The notes beneath the pieces are model-generated. The model was not told the origin of the DNA. It made no database searches and was given only the letters and a program-made list of their open reading frames with translations. Made by a program: the position numbers and the translations under genes. A stretch of 64,000 bases of DNA from Arthrobacter rhombi (GTDB lineage: Bacteria; Actinomycetota; Actinomycetes; Actinomycetales; Micrococcaceae), in the NCBI RefSeq assembly GCF_900163545.1, contig NZ_FUHW01000052.1:93691-157690 (forward strand), given 5' to 3'. Positions 37,032 to 45,804 of the stretch are shown piece by piece (positions within the stretch are counted from its first letter, which is position 1; every line of letters begins with the position of its first letter).

Positions 37032-38648
37032 ATGCCCGAGCTGGTCATGTACCGCAACGGAGCCATCTACAGTGCAGCGGACCCGTTTGCCACGGCAATG
37101 CTGATCGACGGTGGTTCCGTGGCCTGGGTCGGCCAGGAAGCTGCCGCCGAGGCACTGCTCGACGCCAGGATGGAGGTCGTTGACCTGGAAGGGGCGCTGG
37201 TGGCTCCTGCTTTCGTGGACTCCCACGCCCATCTGACCGAGACGGGCGTGGCGCTGGCGTCGTTGGACCTGGCGGGCTGTACGTCGTTGGACTGCTTCCT
37301 GGCCGCGGTTGCCGACCGGGCGAACACGGTAGCCGGACCGGTCATTGGTGCCGGATGGGATGAGAGCACCTGGCCCGAGGCCCGCGTTCCCACGGTGGAA
37401 GAACTGGAGTCGGCAGCTCCGGACCGCGAAGTGTACTTGACCCGTGTTGACGTCCATTCAGGTCTGGTGAGCCGCTCGCTGGCCGTGGCTGCAGGCCTCG
37501 ATGGGCTCGATGGTTGGGAGGGTGGCCCCGTCGCGGTCCGGGAAGCACATACCCGGGTCAGGGATCACATCTTGTCCTTCGATGCCGGCTCACGAGCCGA
37601 CTACCAGCGTCGAGCCCTGCAACATATGGCCTCGCACGGCTACGCTGCCGTTGCCGAAATGGCTGCCCCACATATTGGCACCCGTGAGGATGTCTCTGCG
37701 CTGAACGGGCTCCTCGACACCGAAGGGGAGGATCTGCCAGCGGTGCGGATCTACTGGGCAGAAACCGTCGGCACTGCCGAGGAAGCCCGCACCGTCATGG
37801 AGGAATTCGACAGCCCACGGATTGCCGGGCTGGGCGGGGACCTGAACATCGATGGTTCGCTGGGTTCTCGAACGGCCTATCTGCGTGAACCCTATACGGA
37901 CGTGCCCTCGACCCAAGGCTGCCTGTACCTTGACGCCGAGACCATCGCCACCCATGTCCAGGCCTGCACCGAAGCCGGCGTCCAGGCCGCATTCCATGTC
38001 ATTGGCGATGCCGGCATGGATGAAGCAGTGGCAGGGTTCAGGTTGGCAGCCGACCGTCTGGGAGTCTCTGCTATCCAGCGCGGTCGCCACCGCATCGAAC
38101 ATGCCGAAATGCTCGACGATTCGGCCGTCGCCACCTGGCTCGAGCTGGGGGTTACCGTCTCCATGCAACCGCTCTTCGATGCCCTGTGGGGTGGCCCTCA
38201 CGGCCAGTACGAACAACGCCTGGGGGTTCAGCGTTCCGCGGCCATGAATGAAATCGGGCGGCTGCTCACCTCGGGTGTTCCCGTCTGTCTCGGCTCCGAT
38301 AGCCCGGTCACCGAAATGAATCCGTGGGCCACCGTGAAAGCCTGCCTCGAGCACCACACCGAATCTTCACGGGTATCTGCGCGGGCCGCCTTCGTGGCGC
38401 ACACCAGGGCAGGTTACCGAGCGTTCGGGGACCCTGACCCCTTGGCCGGTCAATTGGTTCCGGGCTCGGAGGCGACCTTCGCCATCTGGGCGGCCTCCGA
38501 ACTGGCCGTCCAGACCCCCGATGCCCGGGTCTCGTCCTGGAGCACGGACGCCCGGGCCGGAACGCCGATGCTTCCGGTGTTGGAGGACTCGCTACCGACC
38601 TGTCTGGGCACGGTCCGTCGCGGACGCACCATTTTCCGTCGGCCCTGA
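37032..38648 (+). CDS. Amidohydrolase, YtcJ-like
   Basis: A 538-residue metal-dependent hydrolase of the COG1574 type. The first metal pair is in APAFVDSHAHLTE near residue 60; later ligands are in FHVIGDAGMDEA near residue 315 and RIEHAEMLDD near residue 352; CLGSDSPVTEMNPW near residue 420 carries the catalytic Asp. The substrate is unknown. AGGGAAGGAAG fixes the ATG at 37032. It is separated from the helicase by 91 nt. Confidence 0.92.
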   Translation: MPELVMYRNGAIYSAADPFATAMLIDGGSVAWVGQEAAAEALLDARMEVVDLEGALVAPAFVDSHAHLTETGVALASLDLAGCTSLDCFLAAVADRANTVAGPVIGAGWDESTWPEARVPTVEELESAAPDREVYLTRVDVHSGLVSRSLAVAAGLDGLDGWEGGPVAVREAHTRVRDHILSFDAGSRADYQRRALQHMASHGYAAVAEMAAPHIGTREDVSALNGLLDTEGEDLPAVRIYWAETVGTAEEARTVMEEFDSPRIAGLGGDLNIDGSLGSRTAYLREPYTDVPSTQGCLYLDAETIATHVQACTEAGVQAAFHVIGDAGMDEAVAGFRLAADRLGVSAIQRGRHRIEHAEMLDDSAVATWLELGVTVSMQPLFDALWGGPHGQYEQRLGVQRSAAMNEIGRLLTSGVPVCLGSDSPVTEMNPWATVKACLEHHTESSRVSARAAFVAHTRAGYRAFGDPDPLAGQLVPGSEATFAIWAASELAVQTPDARVSSWSTDARAGTPMLPVLEDSLPTCLGTVRRGRTIFRRP

Positions 38649-38741
38649 TGGCTACCCAGGAGTAATTTTCCGCGCCAAAAGGCACGACGACGCGCCGAGC
38701 CTGACTAGGTAGTAAGCCTTAAAACTCTAGTCAGGACTCAG

Positions 38742-38769
38742 TTGACAGGCCGGTGTGAGCGGATAGGGT
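38742..38769 (+). promoter_or_regulatory. Strong promoter-like sequence in a 429-bp gap
   Basis: A perfect consensus -35 TTGACA (38742-38747) is 16 bp from TAGGGT (38764-38769). Transcription would start near 38776. Such a consensus -35 is rare in this window. Confidence 0.6.
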
Positions 38770-38775
38770 TGATTC

Positions 38776-38925
38776 TCAACGGCGATGGTAGGGAGTCCTA
38801 CAACGTCGAGTCGGCATCACGGCAAATAAACAAAGGTCAGACCCCGGGAGCAGTAGAAAACAAATTGCGTGTGCTTGAGTGCACTCTTTTTGGTCCGAAG
38901 TTCCCGGGGTCTTTCCGTGCCCTCA
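38776..38925 (+). ncRNA. Candidate structured small RNA or long 5' leader
   Basis: Downstream of the promoter-like sequence lie two designed-looking structures. CGGCG-ATG-GTAGG-GAGT-CCTAC-AA-CGTCG forms a two-tier hairpin near 38781-38811. An 11-bp perfect inverted repeat (38839-38849 and 38902-38912) encloses 52 nt that contain an inner GTGC/GCAC hairpin, and is followed by CTTTCC. No convincing reading frame covers the region (a TTG-started frame exists but has no ribosome site). I cannot assign it to a known RNA family. It may be a separate RNA or the leader of the mannose synthase-like gene 150 bp downstream. The gap 38649-39077 holds no other gene. Confidence 0.5.
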
Positions 38926-39033
38926 GGTGGCTGACCGGTATACTTGGTCCTTGGCTTTCCTCGCCCGGTACTCAGCCGGGGGAGCGGACCGCTGGTTCGC
39001 AGCCGTGACCGAAGGTTCCGTAGGGGCCGCGTC

Positions 39034-39050
39034 GAGGCCCTGAGGGCCTC
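39034..39050 (+). other. Stable hairpin in the leader of the glycosyltransferase gene
   Basis: GAGGCCC-TGA-GGGCCTC is a 7-bp GC-rich hairpin 27 nt before the GTG at 39078 and about 11 nt before the GAAGGG ribosome site. It could pause polymerase or modulate ribosome access. Confidence 0.45.
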
Positions 39051-39077
39051 CGAGACAGTTCAGAAGGGTATAACCGC

Positions 39078-39809
39078 GTGCGGGTAATCACCATCATTCC
39101 GACTTATAACGAGATCGAATCGCTCCCCATTACGATCAAGCGTCTGCGGGAATCCGTCCCGGAGTCGGATGTCTTGGTGGTCGACGACAACAGTCCCGAC
39201 GGCACCGGCGAGTTTGCCAGGAACCTGGGAACGACCGACCCCCAGATCCATGTCCTGCATCGCGAAGGCAAGGCAGGGCTGGGAGCCGCCTACCTCGCAG
39301 GATTTACGTGGGGACTCGAGCAGGGCTATGACGTGCTGGTCGAACTCGATGCCGACGGTTCCCATCAGCCCGAACAGCTTCCTCGGTTGCTGGAGGCACT
39401 GGACACCCAGGGCGCTGACCTGGTGATCGGATCCCGTTGGGTCCGCGGGGGAAGCGTGGTGAACTGGCCACCGTACCGCAAACTGATTTCCGTGGCCGGC
39501 AGCACCTACTCCCGGCTGATGTTGGGACTGGGCATTCGCGATATCACTGCTGGATTCAGGGCTTTCCGCCGTGAGACCCTCGAAGCCCTGGACTTCAATG
39601 AAGTCGAATCCGTCGGCTATGGCTTCCAGGTGGATATGACCTTCCGCGTTGCGCTGATGGGCAAGAAGATCGTCGAAGTCCCGATCACCTTCGTGGAACG
39701 CGAACTCGGGGTTTCCAAGATGAGCGGAAACATCGTGGTTGAAGCCATGCTCAATGTCACCCGGTGGGGCCTGACGGCGCGCTGGAAGAAGCTGACCGGC
39801 AAACTCTGA
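39078..39809 (+). CDS. Polyprenol monophosphomannose synthase-like GT2 glycosyltransferase
   Basis: A 243-residue family 2 glycosyltransferase of the dolichol-phosphate mannose synthase type, which transfers mannose from GDP-mannose to polyprenyl phosphate. Conserved features are [11 protein letters not shown] near residues 6-16, [14 protein letters not shown] near residue 37, the metal-binding [14 protein letters not shown] near residue 93, and [15 protein letters not shown] near residue 205. No membrane domain is fused, matching the soluble catalytic module of actinobacterial Ppm1. GAAGGG precedes the GTG. The stop codon lies in a 20-bp tandem duplication. Confidence 0.9.
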   Translation: MRVITIIPTYNEIESLPITIKRLRESVPESDVLVVDDNSPDGTGEFARNLGTTDPQIHVLHREGKAGLGAAYLAGFTWGLEQGYDVLVELDADGSHQPEQLPRLLEALDTQGADLVIGSRWVRGGSVVNWPPYRKLISVAGSTYSRLMLGLGIRDITAGFRAFRRETLEALDFNEVESVGYGFQVDMTFRVALMGKKIVEVPITFVERELGVSKMSGNIVVEAMLNVTRWGLTARWKKLTGKL

Positions 39810-39827
39810 AGCTGACCGGCAAACTCT
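39788..39827 (+). repeat. Exact 20-bp tandem duplication across the stop codon
   Basis: Positions 39788-39807 and 39808-39827 are identical. The junction makes the TGA that now ends the protein after Lys-Leu; the second copy ends in Lys-Leu then TAA in the original frame arrangement, so the duplication left the protein unchanged. Confidence 0.97.
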
Positions 39828-39854
39828 AACGTCCGCTCTTACAGTGGACGGAGA

Positions 39855-39902
39855 AGGGGCCGGTTCCCGCACCTGTTGGTGCGGGAACCGGCCCCTATCT
39901 TT
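39855..39902. terminator. Strong terminator between the glycosyltransferase gene and rbpA
   Basis: AGGGGCCGGTTCCCGCAC pairs perfectly with its inverse over 18 bp (39855-39872, 39879-39896) around a 6-nt loop, followed by ATCTTTT. It serves the rightward gene and possibly convergent rbpA. Confidence 0.92.
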
Positions 39903-39934
39903 TGGCGTTCTGCCTCGGGTGCTGAAAGTTCTGG

Positions 39935-40282
39935 TTAGGCCTGAATCTTTTCACCACGGGCAGCGCGGAGCTTGTTCAAGCGATCCTTGAGGGTCTGTTC
40001 GAGCTCCTCGATGGAGCGGCGCTCGAGCAGCATGTCCCAGTGGGTACGCACCGGCTTGTCCTTGGACGTGTCCGGCAGCTCTCCGTCGACCAGGAGCGCT
40101 TCCTTGCCGGTCTTGGAGACCCACACGGGAGGAATTTCGGCTTCGGTGGAGAACATCACAAAGACCTGCTCCCCATCGGCGCAACGGTACTCCACGCGCT
40201 GACGCGGCGCCGGCTCCACACCGGCTTCGGTCTCCATGCTCTGTGCGCCCAAACGCATTCCACGCAGACTGCGATCGCTCAT
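39935..40282 (-). CDS. rbpA: RNA polymerase-binding protein RbpA
   Basis: RbpA is an essential actinobacterial transcription factor that binds the principal sigma factor and stabilises the open complex. The 115-residue chain has the disordered N-terminus MSDRSLRGMRLGAQSMETE, a core with RVEYRCADGEQVFVMFSTEAEIPP, and the basic linker plus sigma-interacting helix (KPVRTHWDMLLERRSIEELEQTL). GGGAGA precedes the ATG. Only one Cys is seen in the core, so the zinc site found in Streptomyces RbpA is absent, as in mycobacteria. Confidence 0.96.
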   Translation of the reverse strand: MSDRSLRGMRLGAQSMETEAGVEPAPRQRVEYRCADGEQVFVMFSTEAEIPPVWVSKTGKEALLVDGELPDTSKDKPVRTHWDMLLERRSIEELEQTLKDRLNKLRAARGEKIQA

Positions 40283-40390
40283 GTTTTCTCCCTACTACGT
40301 TCTGCTGCTGTTCGGCATCATCCACTGTCCACAACGCCTCAGGCGGAGAAATCATTCCCCCGGGCCTTTGGCGGAAGCCACAAAGACACC

Positions 40391-40396
40391 AGTATA
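40391..40396 (-). promoter_or_regulatory. Candidate -10 element for rbpA
   Basis: TATACT on the minus strand lies about 110 nt upstream of the rbpA ATG. The matching -35 is uncertain. It would give a leader of about 100 nt. Confidence 0.35.
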
Positions 40397-40428
40397 CGCG
40401 CTGTCCGACGAGCTTGTCGTTCAACGAA

Positions 40429-40462
40429 GCCGGGCACGAAGGGTGTTCCCTCCGTGCCCGGC
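40429..40462 (-). terminator. Terminator of the stomatin-like gene
   Basis: GCCGGGCACG and CGTGCCCGGC pair over 10 bp with an AGGG/CCCT extension, 26 nt past the stop of the leftward gene. Confidence 0.75.
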
Positions 40463-40488
40463 GATCGAGTGTTGATAGCGACCGTGGA

Positions 40489-41415
40489 TTACGGCTGCTT
40501 CGGGGTGCTCGACGGGGTGGCCGAGCCGGACGAATCGTCATTGTCCGTGAAATTGCCCAAGGCCCCGCCGATGCCCTTCAGGGCTTCGCCGACCTCACTG
40601 GGAATGATCCACAGTTTATTCGAGGAGCCCTCAGCCAGCTTCGGAAGGGTCTGCAGGTACTGGTAGGCCAACAGCTTCTGGTCCGGATTACCGGCGTGAA
40701 TGGCATCGAAGACCTTCTCGATGGCCTGTGCTTCACCATCGGCACGCAGGATCGCAGCCTTGGCGTCACCTTCGGCGGCGAGGATCGCTGCCTGACGCTG
40801 GCCCTCGGCGGTGAGGATCTGGGACTGCTTGGTGCCTTCGGCAGTCAGAATGGCTGCACGGCGGTCACGCTCGGCACGCATCTGCTTCTCCATGGAGTCC
40901 TGGATGGACAGCGGCGGGTCAATCGCCTTGAGCTCCACACGGGAAACACGGATGCCCCATTTTCCGGTGGCTTCGTCCAAGACGCCACGCAGTTGGCCGT
41001 TGATCTGGTCACGGCTGGTCAAGGCCTCTTCGAGGTTCAGGCCACCGACGACGTTACGTAGCGTGGTGGTGGTCAGCTGTTCGACTGCCTGGATGTAGTT
41101 GGCGATCTCGTAGGTGGCAGCGCGCGGTTCGGTGATCTGGAAGTACACGACCGTGTCGATGGAAACGACAAGGTTGTCTTCGGTGATCACTGGCTGCGGC
41201 GGGAAGCTGACCACGTTTTCACGCAGATCCAGCAGTGGCAGGAGCCGGTCCACAAACGGGATCAGCAGGGTCAGGCCCGGTCCGAGCGTGCGCTGGTATT
41301 TACCCAGCCGCTCGACGATGCCTGCCCGCGCCTGCGGGACGATGCGTACCGATCGCAGGAGCACGATGATCACGAAGACCGCGAGTACTGCCAGGACTAT
41401 GCCTAGGCCTGTCAT
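40489..41415 (-). CDS. SPFH/Band 7 (stomatin/slipin-like) membrane protein
   Basis: A 308-residue protein with one N-terminal transmembrane helix (GIVLAVLAVFVIIVLLRS, residues 4-21) and an SPFH domain (about 25-200; IVPQARAGIVERLGKYQRTLGPGL). A coiled Ala/Glu-rich region with tandem ILTAEG/QRQAAILAAEG repeats follows (about 195-235), then a Ser/Pro tail. It probably organises membrane microdomains. GGGGA fixes the start at 41415. It lies 87 nt downstream of its usual partner, an NfeD-like gene. Confidence 0.93.
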   Translation of the reverse strand: MTGLGIVLAVLAVFVIIVLLRSVRIVPQARAGIVERLGKYQRTLGPGLTLLIPFVDRLLPLLDLRENVVSFPPQPVITEDNLVVSIDTVVYFQITEPRAATYEIANYIQAVEQLTTTTLRNVVGGLNLEEALTSRDQINGQLRGVLDEATGKWGIRVSRVELKAIDPPLSIQDSMEKQMRAERDRRAAILTAEGTKQSQILTAEGQRQAAILAAEGDAKAAILRADGEAQAIEKVFDAIHAGNPDQKLLAYQYLQTLPKLAEGSSNKLWIIPSEVGEALKGIGGALGNFTDNDDSSGSATPSSTPKQP

Positions 41416-41502
41416 TGATGATTCCCCTTTTCCGTATGGCCCGTTATCGGGCAATGGACTGGCCGGTTGGCGAGGTTTTCGTTCCCCGGCCGAGTCGAAA
41501 TG

Positions 41503-41970
41503 CTAGCTTTCGTGTGGCTCTTGGGCCCGCATGGTGATGAAGGCGGTGGCTCCGTCAATACTCACGACGGTTCCGTACATCCCCGGGGCCAAAGCGGTTT
41601 CATCCTGGCTTCGTACGCTCCAGGTCTCCCCACCGATCTTGGCGCGGCCACCTAACTTCGTGGTGGGTTCCAAGACCAGGGCGTCCTGGCCGACGAGGCG
41701 GTCGACGTTGGTCAGCCGGTCGGCGGGTCCTTTATGCAATTGCCGCAGGGCGATCGGTCTGATGAAGAAGATCATCGCCAGAGCGACGAGGCAGAAGGCC
41801 AGTGCTTGGAGCCAGAAATCGCCTCCAGCAAGGGCCACCACGACGCCTCCGAGTGCCCCGGCACTGAGCATGATGAAGTACAGGTCCAGCGACATCATTT
41901 CGATGATCGCCAGGATCAGGAACAAGGCGAGCCAGAAGACCCAGCTGTTCTCGAGGACCCATTCGAACAT
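41503..41970 (-). CDS. NfeD-like membrane protein
   Basis: A 155-residue protein with about three transmembrane helices in residues 8-75 (WVFWLALFLILAIIEMMSLD and following) and a C-terminal OB-fold domain (GQDALVLEPTTKLGGRAKIGGETWSVRS). This is the short NfeD type that pairs with stomatins; the protease domain is absent. The ATG at 41970 gives the natural MFEWVLENSWVFW start. Same strand and order as the SPFH gene. Confidence 0.9.
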   Translation of the reverse strand: MFEWVLENSWVFWLALFLILAIIEMMSLDLYFIMLSAGALGGVVVALAGGDFWLQALAFCLVALAMIFFIRPIALRQLHKGPADRLTNVDRLVGQDALVLEPTTKLGGRAKIGGETWSVRSQDETALAPGMYGTVVSIDGATAFITMRAQEPHES

Positions 41971-42093
41971 TTCGTCACCCGCATGCGTTGGGAGGGCGCT
42001 TGCCACCCTCGGTCCTACCATCTTGCACGATAAGCATCGGTCGGATCATCACCCTTGGGAGGTATGTTCGAGGATCCACGCTTGTGGGAGCGG

Positions 42094-42951
42094 CTATCGG
42101 CGGCGAAAGACCTGCAGACGGAAGGCAGCGGTGACGGCGGAGGGCATCGGGTGGGTCTCCAGCCGGGCCCGAGTAGACGCGTCATCGTGGTGGTGGCCTG
42201 CCGGACCCATCGTCGCCAGCCGGACGGCGTCGTCCCGGGACAGGTGCAGGGACGTGCGGATCGTGCGGGTGTGAACTGCCTCGAATTCGGCACCTAGTGC
42301 CGTGGCGACGGACTCATCCTTGCCAGCGGCAATGCCGAGTAACCCCAGAGGTTCCATGGCTTCGGCCAGATGTTCGGGCAGGGGAGTGACGACCAGGGCC
42401 AGACCTCCAGGGGCCAGGACGCGGGCAAATTCACTGCCATGGCGCGGGGCGAAGACGTTGAGCAGAATGTCGACGCCGGCGTCGGCTACCGGTAGTGGTC
42501 GCCAGAGGTCCCAGACCAGGGCCTGGGTCTTCGGAAGTTTGGCGGCACGTCGCATCGCATAACGGGAGATGTCCAAGGCCAGGGCCGGGGGCCGGGTGCC
42601 CAGGGACTGCTTCAGCGCCGACGCCACGGCGTCGAGGTAGTACCCGGTTCCAGCGCCCGCGTCCAGGAGCTGCGGCAACCTGGCTGACGCCGCTGTCGCG
42701 GCTTCCTGGGCTAGGGCCTCGGCCAGCGGTGCATAGTGCCCTGAGGCCAAGAACGAGGCGCGGGCCTGGACCATGGCGGCCGAGTCCTCCCGAAAGGAGG
42801 TTCCACGGCCGGTGAGCAGGTTGAAGTATCCCTGCTTGGCGGCGTCGTACCGGTGGCCGGCGGGACAACTGAGCGTGCGCCCCTCGGCCCCGTCCGTTGC
42901 CAGGGCCCCGGCGCAGAGCGGGCAACTCAACGGGATCAGATCGACGCTCAT
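42094..42951 (-). CDS. RlmA-like 23S rRNA (guanine-N1) methyltransferase
   Basis: A 285-residue SAM-dependent methyltransferase. A four-cysteine-type zinc site starts the protein (SCPLCAGAL and LSCPAGHRYDAAKQGY). The SAM motif is LLDAGAGTGYYLDAV near residue 95; later LNVFAPRHGSEFARVLAPGG is family-like. RlmA-I/II enzymes modify G745 or G748 of 23S rRNA; some (TlrB) give tylosin resistance. Which guanine is modified here is not evident. GAAGGAAA supports the ATG at 42951. Divergent from the S9 peptidase gene across 40 bp. Confidence 0.85.
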   Translation of the reverse strand: MSVDLIPLSCPLCAGALATDGAEGRTLSCPAGHRYDAAKQGYFNLLTGRGTSFREDSAAMVQARASFLASGHYAPLAEALAQEAATAASARLPQLLDAGAGTGYYLDAVASALKQSLGTRPPALALDISRYAMRRAAKLPKTQALVWDLWRPLPVADAGVDILLNVFAPRHGSEFARVLAPGGLALVVTPLPEHLAEAMEPLGLLGIAAGKDESVATALGAEFEAVHTRTIRTSLHLSRDDAVRLATMGPAGHHHDDASTRARLETHPMPSAVTAAFRLQVFRRR

Positions 42952-42991
42952 ACCTATTTCCTTCAATATGTCTTTCATATACGCTCACGGA

Positions 42992-45097
42992 GTGAAACCA
43001 GAACAGCTCGAGCTCCTGACCACTGTATCCGCCCCCGCCGTGGACCCGGCCGGCCGCCGGGTGATCTTTGCCGCCAACAGGCCTAGCTTCGATGCCGATT
43101 CCGGGGTGGGACAGTTGTGGCTGATAGAACTCACTGAGGGCGGCGGCGCCGCAGGCCCTCCGCGGCGGATCACTCGGGGGATCTCGGATGCCCATCCCCG
43201 GTTCTCACCCGACGGGCAACTCATCGCCTTCTTACGCCCCAATGACGACGGCGTACCGCAGTTGGCCATCGTCGACGCCCGCGGCGGTGAACCACTGTTG
43301 ATCACCAACCGCCATCTGGGCGTCTCTGATTTCGTCTTCTCATCCGATGGCCAACGGCTGGCCTTCTGCAGCCGGACCCCCGAGGAGGGGCGCTACGGCA
43401 CCGTGGACGGGGTGGGCGCCGGCGCCGAGGCCCCACGCCGGATCACCGGATATAAGTACCGTTTCAACGGGCTCGGATTCGGCAATGACTGCCGGAACGG
43501 GATCCATCTCGTCGAGGTCCCTGCCCCCGACGCCGAGCCGTTTATCAAGCCAGTGGGACGTGCAGCGAAGGCCGACCAGAAGGCCGCCGCGGCCCGGGAA
43601 ACCGCTGAGGGGGACAACGATACCTGCCAGAGGCCTGCCGAGGGTTTCCCGGTGACGCGCCTGCTGACCCCCGCAGATGCCGACTGCAACAGCCCGGAGT
43701 TCGACCCCGATGGCACGTACCTGTATTTCACCGCAGCATTGCATGAGGGTGCCGATGCGGATCTACGCTCGATGATCCACCGGGTAGCTGTGGGCGGACT
43801 GGACACCTCGTCAGCGGGAGAAATCGACGTCGAATTGGTGGTCGGTTCGGAGTCCGGGGACACCGGTTACGACGGGGCAACCTTTAGTCGCGACGGGAAA
43901 AACCTGTTCATCCTGGGTAGCGAAGTGGGGGAGTCAGGTGTGGATTTCGTCGCCCGCAGCGCCGCCGTCTATGTCCTGCCTACGGAGAGCTTCGGGGTGG
44001 CGGACCCCAGCCTTCTGACCGATCCTGAAACGACTGACTACAGCGAAAGCGGGGGACTCTTCCCGGTTGGAACCGCTGAGGTCGCCGCACTGGCCCGGGT
44101 GCGGGGCAGCAGTGAACTCCATGTCATCGATGCCACCGGATCGACCCGGATCGAAGTTTCCGGTCCGCTGGAGGTGACCGGGGTTTCGGAGGCGGCGGAC
44201 GTCATCGTCGTGTCCTATACCGATCCCAGCACGCCCGGGGAGATCGCCGTGGTGCATGACGGCGGAGTGGCCCGTCTGACCGACTTCGCCGCGCCGTTGC
44301 GCGAGAAAACGAGGATCGCCGAGCCACGAGAAATGACGGTGTCCTCAGCCGACGGCTACCCGGTCCACGGGTGGCTCTACCTACCCGAAGGCGATGGCCC
44401 CCACCCGGTGCTGCTAAACATCCATGGTGGCCCCTACGCCCAATATGGGTGGGGCTATTTCGACGAGGCCCAGGTCTACGCGCGGGCCGGATACGCGGTA
44501 CTACAGTGCAACCCGCGGGGCAGCGCCAGCTACGGACGAGCCCATGGCCTGGCCATCAAGGAGGCGATGGGCACCGTCGACCTGCAAGACGTTTTGGCGT
44601 TCCTTGATGGTGCGGTGGCCGCCGAGCCGTCACTGGATGGGAACAGGACCGGGGTGCTGGGCGGGTCCTATGGGGGATACCTCACCGCCTGGACCATTGC
44701 CCATGATCACCGCTTCGCCGGGGCGATCGTGGAGCGTGGATTCCTGGATCCGATCTCCTTCGTCGGTTCCAGCGACATCGGCTGGTTCTTCGGTGCCGAA
44801 TACACCGGCAGGGATATGGCCGCGACGCTGGAGCAAAGTCCGATGGCGAAGGTGGGCCAGGTGCGGACCCCCACCCTGGTGATGCATTCGGAAGAGGATT
44901 ACCGGTGCCCCTTGGAACAGGCACAGCGCTATTATGTGGAGTTGCTGCGCCAGGGGGTCGAGACCGAATTCCTGCTCTTCCCGGGTGAGAACCACGAGCT
45001 GTCCCGCGCCGGCACGCCGTGGCACCGTCGCCAACGCTTTGAGGCGATCCTTGATTGGTGGGACAGGTACCTTCCGGTGAACCCGGCTCACGGCTGA
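42992..45097 (+). CDS. Prolyl oligopeptidase-family serine peptidase (S9)
   Basis: A 701-residue enzyme with an N-terminal beta-propeller (about 1-420, containing TolB-like repeats HPRFSPDGQLIAF and SPEFDPDGTYLYF) and a C-terminal alpha/beta-hydrolase domain. The catalytic triad is Ser in GVLGGSYGGYLTA near residue 558, Asp in HSEEDYRCPLEQ near residue 640, and His in GENHELSRAG near residue 675. It would cleave small peptides after diverse residues. GTG 42992 is the best start; ATG 42968 is an alternative that adds 8 residues. No signal peptide. Confidence 0.92.
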   Translation: MKPEQLELLTTVSAPAVDPAGRRVIFAANRPSFDADSGVGQLWLIELTEGGGAAGPPRRITRGISDAHPRFSPDGQLIAFLRPNDDGVPQLAIVDARGGEPLLITNRHLGVSDFVFSSDGQRLAFCSRTPEEGRYGTVDGVGAGAEAPRRITGYKYRFNGLGFGNDCRNGIHLVEVPAPDAEPFIKPVGRAAKADQKAAAARETAEGDNDTCQRPAEGFPVTRLLTPADADCNSPEFDPDGTYLYFTAALHEGADADLRSMIHRVAVGGLDTSSAGEIDVELVVGSESGDTGYDGATFSRDGKNLFILGSEVGESGVDFVARSAAVYVLPTESFGVADPSLLTDPETTDYSESGGLFPVGTAEVAALARVRGSSELHVIDATGSTRIEVSGPLEVTGVSEAADVIVVSYTDPSTPGEIAVVHDGGVARLTDFAAPLREKTRIAEPREMTVSSADGYPVHGWLYLPEGDGPHPVLLNIHGGPYAQYGWGYFDEAQVYARAGYAVLQCNPRGSASYGRAHGLAIKEAMGTVDLQDVLAFLDGAVAAEPSLDGNRTGVLGGSYGGYLTAWTIAHDHRFAGAIVERGFLDPISFVGSSDIGWFFGAEYTGRDMAATLEQSPMAKVGQVRTPTLVMHSEEDYRCPLEQAQRYYVELLRQGVETEFLLFPGENHELSRAGTPWHRRQRFEAILDWWDRYLPVNPAHG

Positions 45098-45117
45098 TCG
45101 GCGCAGGGCCTGGGGAG

Positions 45118-45804
45118 CTAGAAGCCCAGCCCTGTCCGGGCGGCAGCAATATCGGCGCCCGCCCAGCGGTTGGCATACTCCTCGGCGCCCACCAGGCTGC
45201 GCGTTATCGCCCGGTCGATATAGACGGTGCCGCCCAGATGGTCTGTTTCATGGGCGACGATCCGGGCCTGCCATCCGTGGAATTCCCGCTCCATGGCTTT
45301 CCCGGCCGGTGTCGTATACGTGGCGATCACGTCGGCCGGACGCTCGACGACCGCTTGGAAACCGCTGAAGGAGAGGCACCCTTCGTAGAAGGAAGCCGTC
45401 CGTGTCCCGAGGGCCCGATAGCTGGGGTTGACCACCGCGAAGTACTCCAGTGGTTCACGTTCGCGCACCACGGTGATCTCGGCATCGGTGGCGAAGGAGT
45501 CCTCTAGAACGGCCAAGCTGAGGGGAAGCCCGATTTGTGGGGCAGCCAAGCCGACTCCTGGGGCCGCATGCATGGTGGATCTCATGATATCGAGCAGCGA
45601 GTCCAGTGCTTCCGGTTCCAGCTGACCCGTATATTCCTGGGCTTCCATGCGCAGCACGGGATGCCCGAGCTGGACGATGGTGGGCAGTGTTTCGGGGAGC
45701 AGGGTGCCGTGGTTTCCCCGGGTGGCTTGTTCGATCATGGTTCCCACCAGCTCCGCCAGCCGGTCGGGGGAGTAGTCGGTAGCCAAGGGTCGGTCCTGGG
45801 TCAT
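45118..45804 (-). CDS. def: Peptide deformylase
   Basis: Deformylase removes the formyl group from nascent proteins. The 228-residue metalloenzyme has all three motifs: GVGLAAPQIGL near residue 88, EGCLSF near residue 143 (metal Cys), and VAHETDHLGG near residue 185 (HExxH metal and catalytic residues). An N-terminal extension of about 40 residues precedes the core, as in other actinobacterial copies. Its ATG overlaps the zapE stop, so they are cotranscribed. Confidence 0.95.
   Translation of the reverse strand: MTQDRPLATDYSPDRLAELVGTMIEQATRGNHGTLLPETLPTIVQLGHPVLRMEAQEYTGQLEPEALDSLLDIMRSTMHAAPGVGLAAPQIGLPLSLAVLEDSFATDAEITVVREREPLEYFAVVNPSYRALGTRTASFYEGCLSFSGFQAVVERPADVIATYTTPAGKAMEREFHGWQARIVAHETDHLGGTVYIDRAITRSLVGAEEYANRWAGADIAAARTGLGF

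Noticed and set aside
38742..39008. 88-codon frame in the gap before the mannose synthase-like gene
   Set aside because: It starts with TTG inside the -35 promoter element, has no ribosome site and no protein-like conservation; the region looks like structured RNA.
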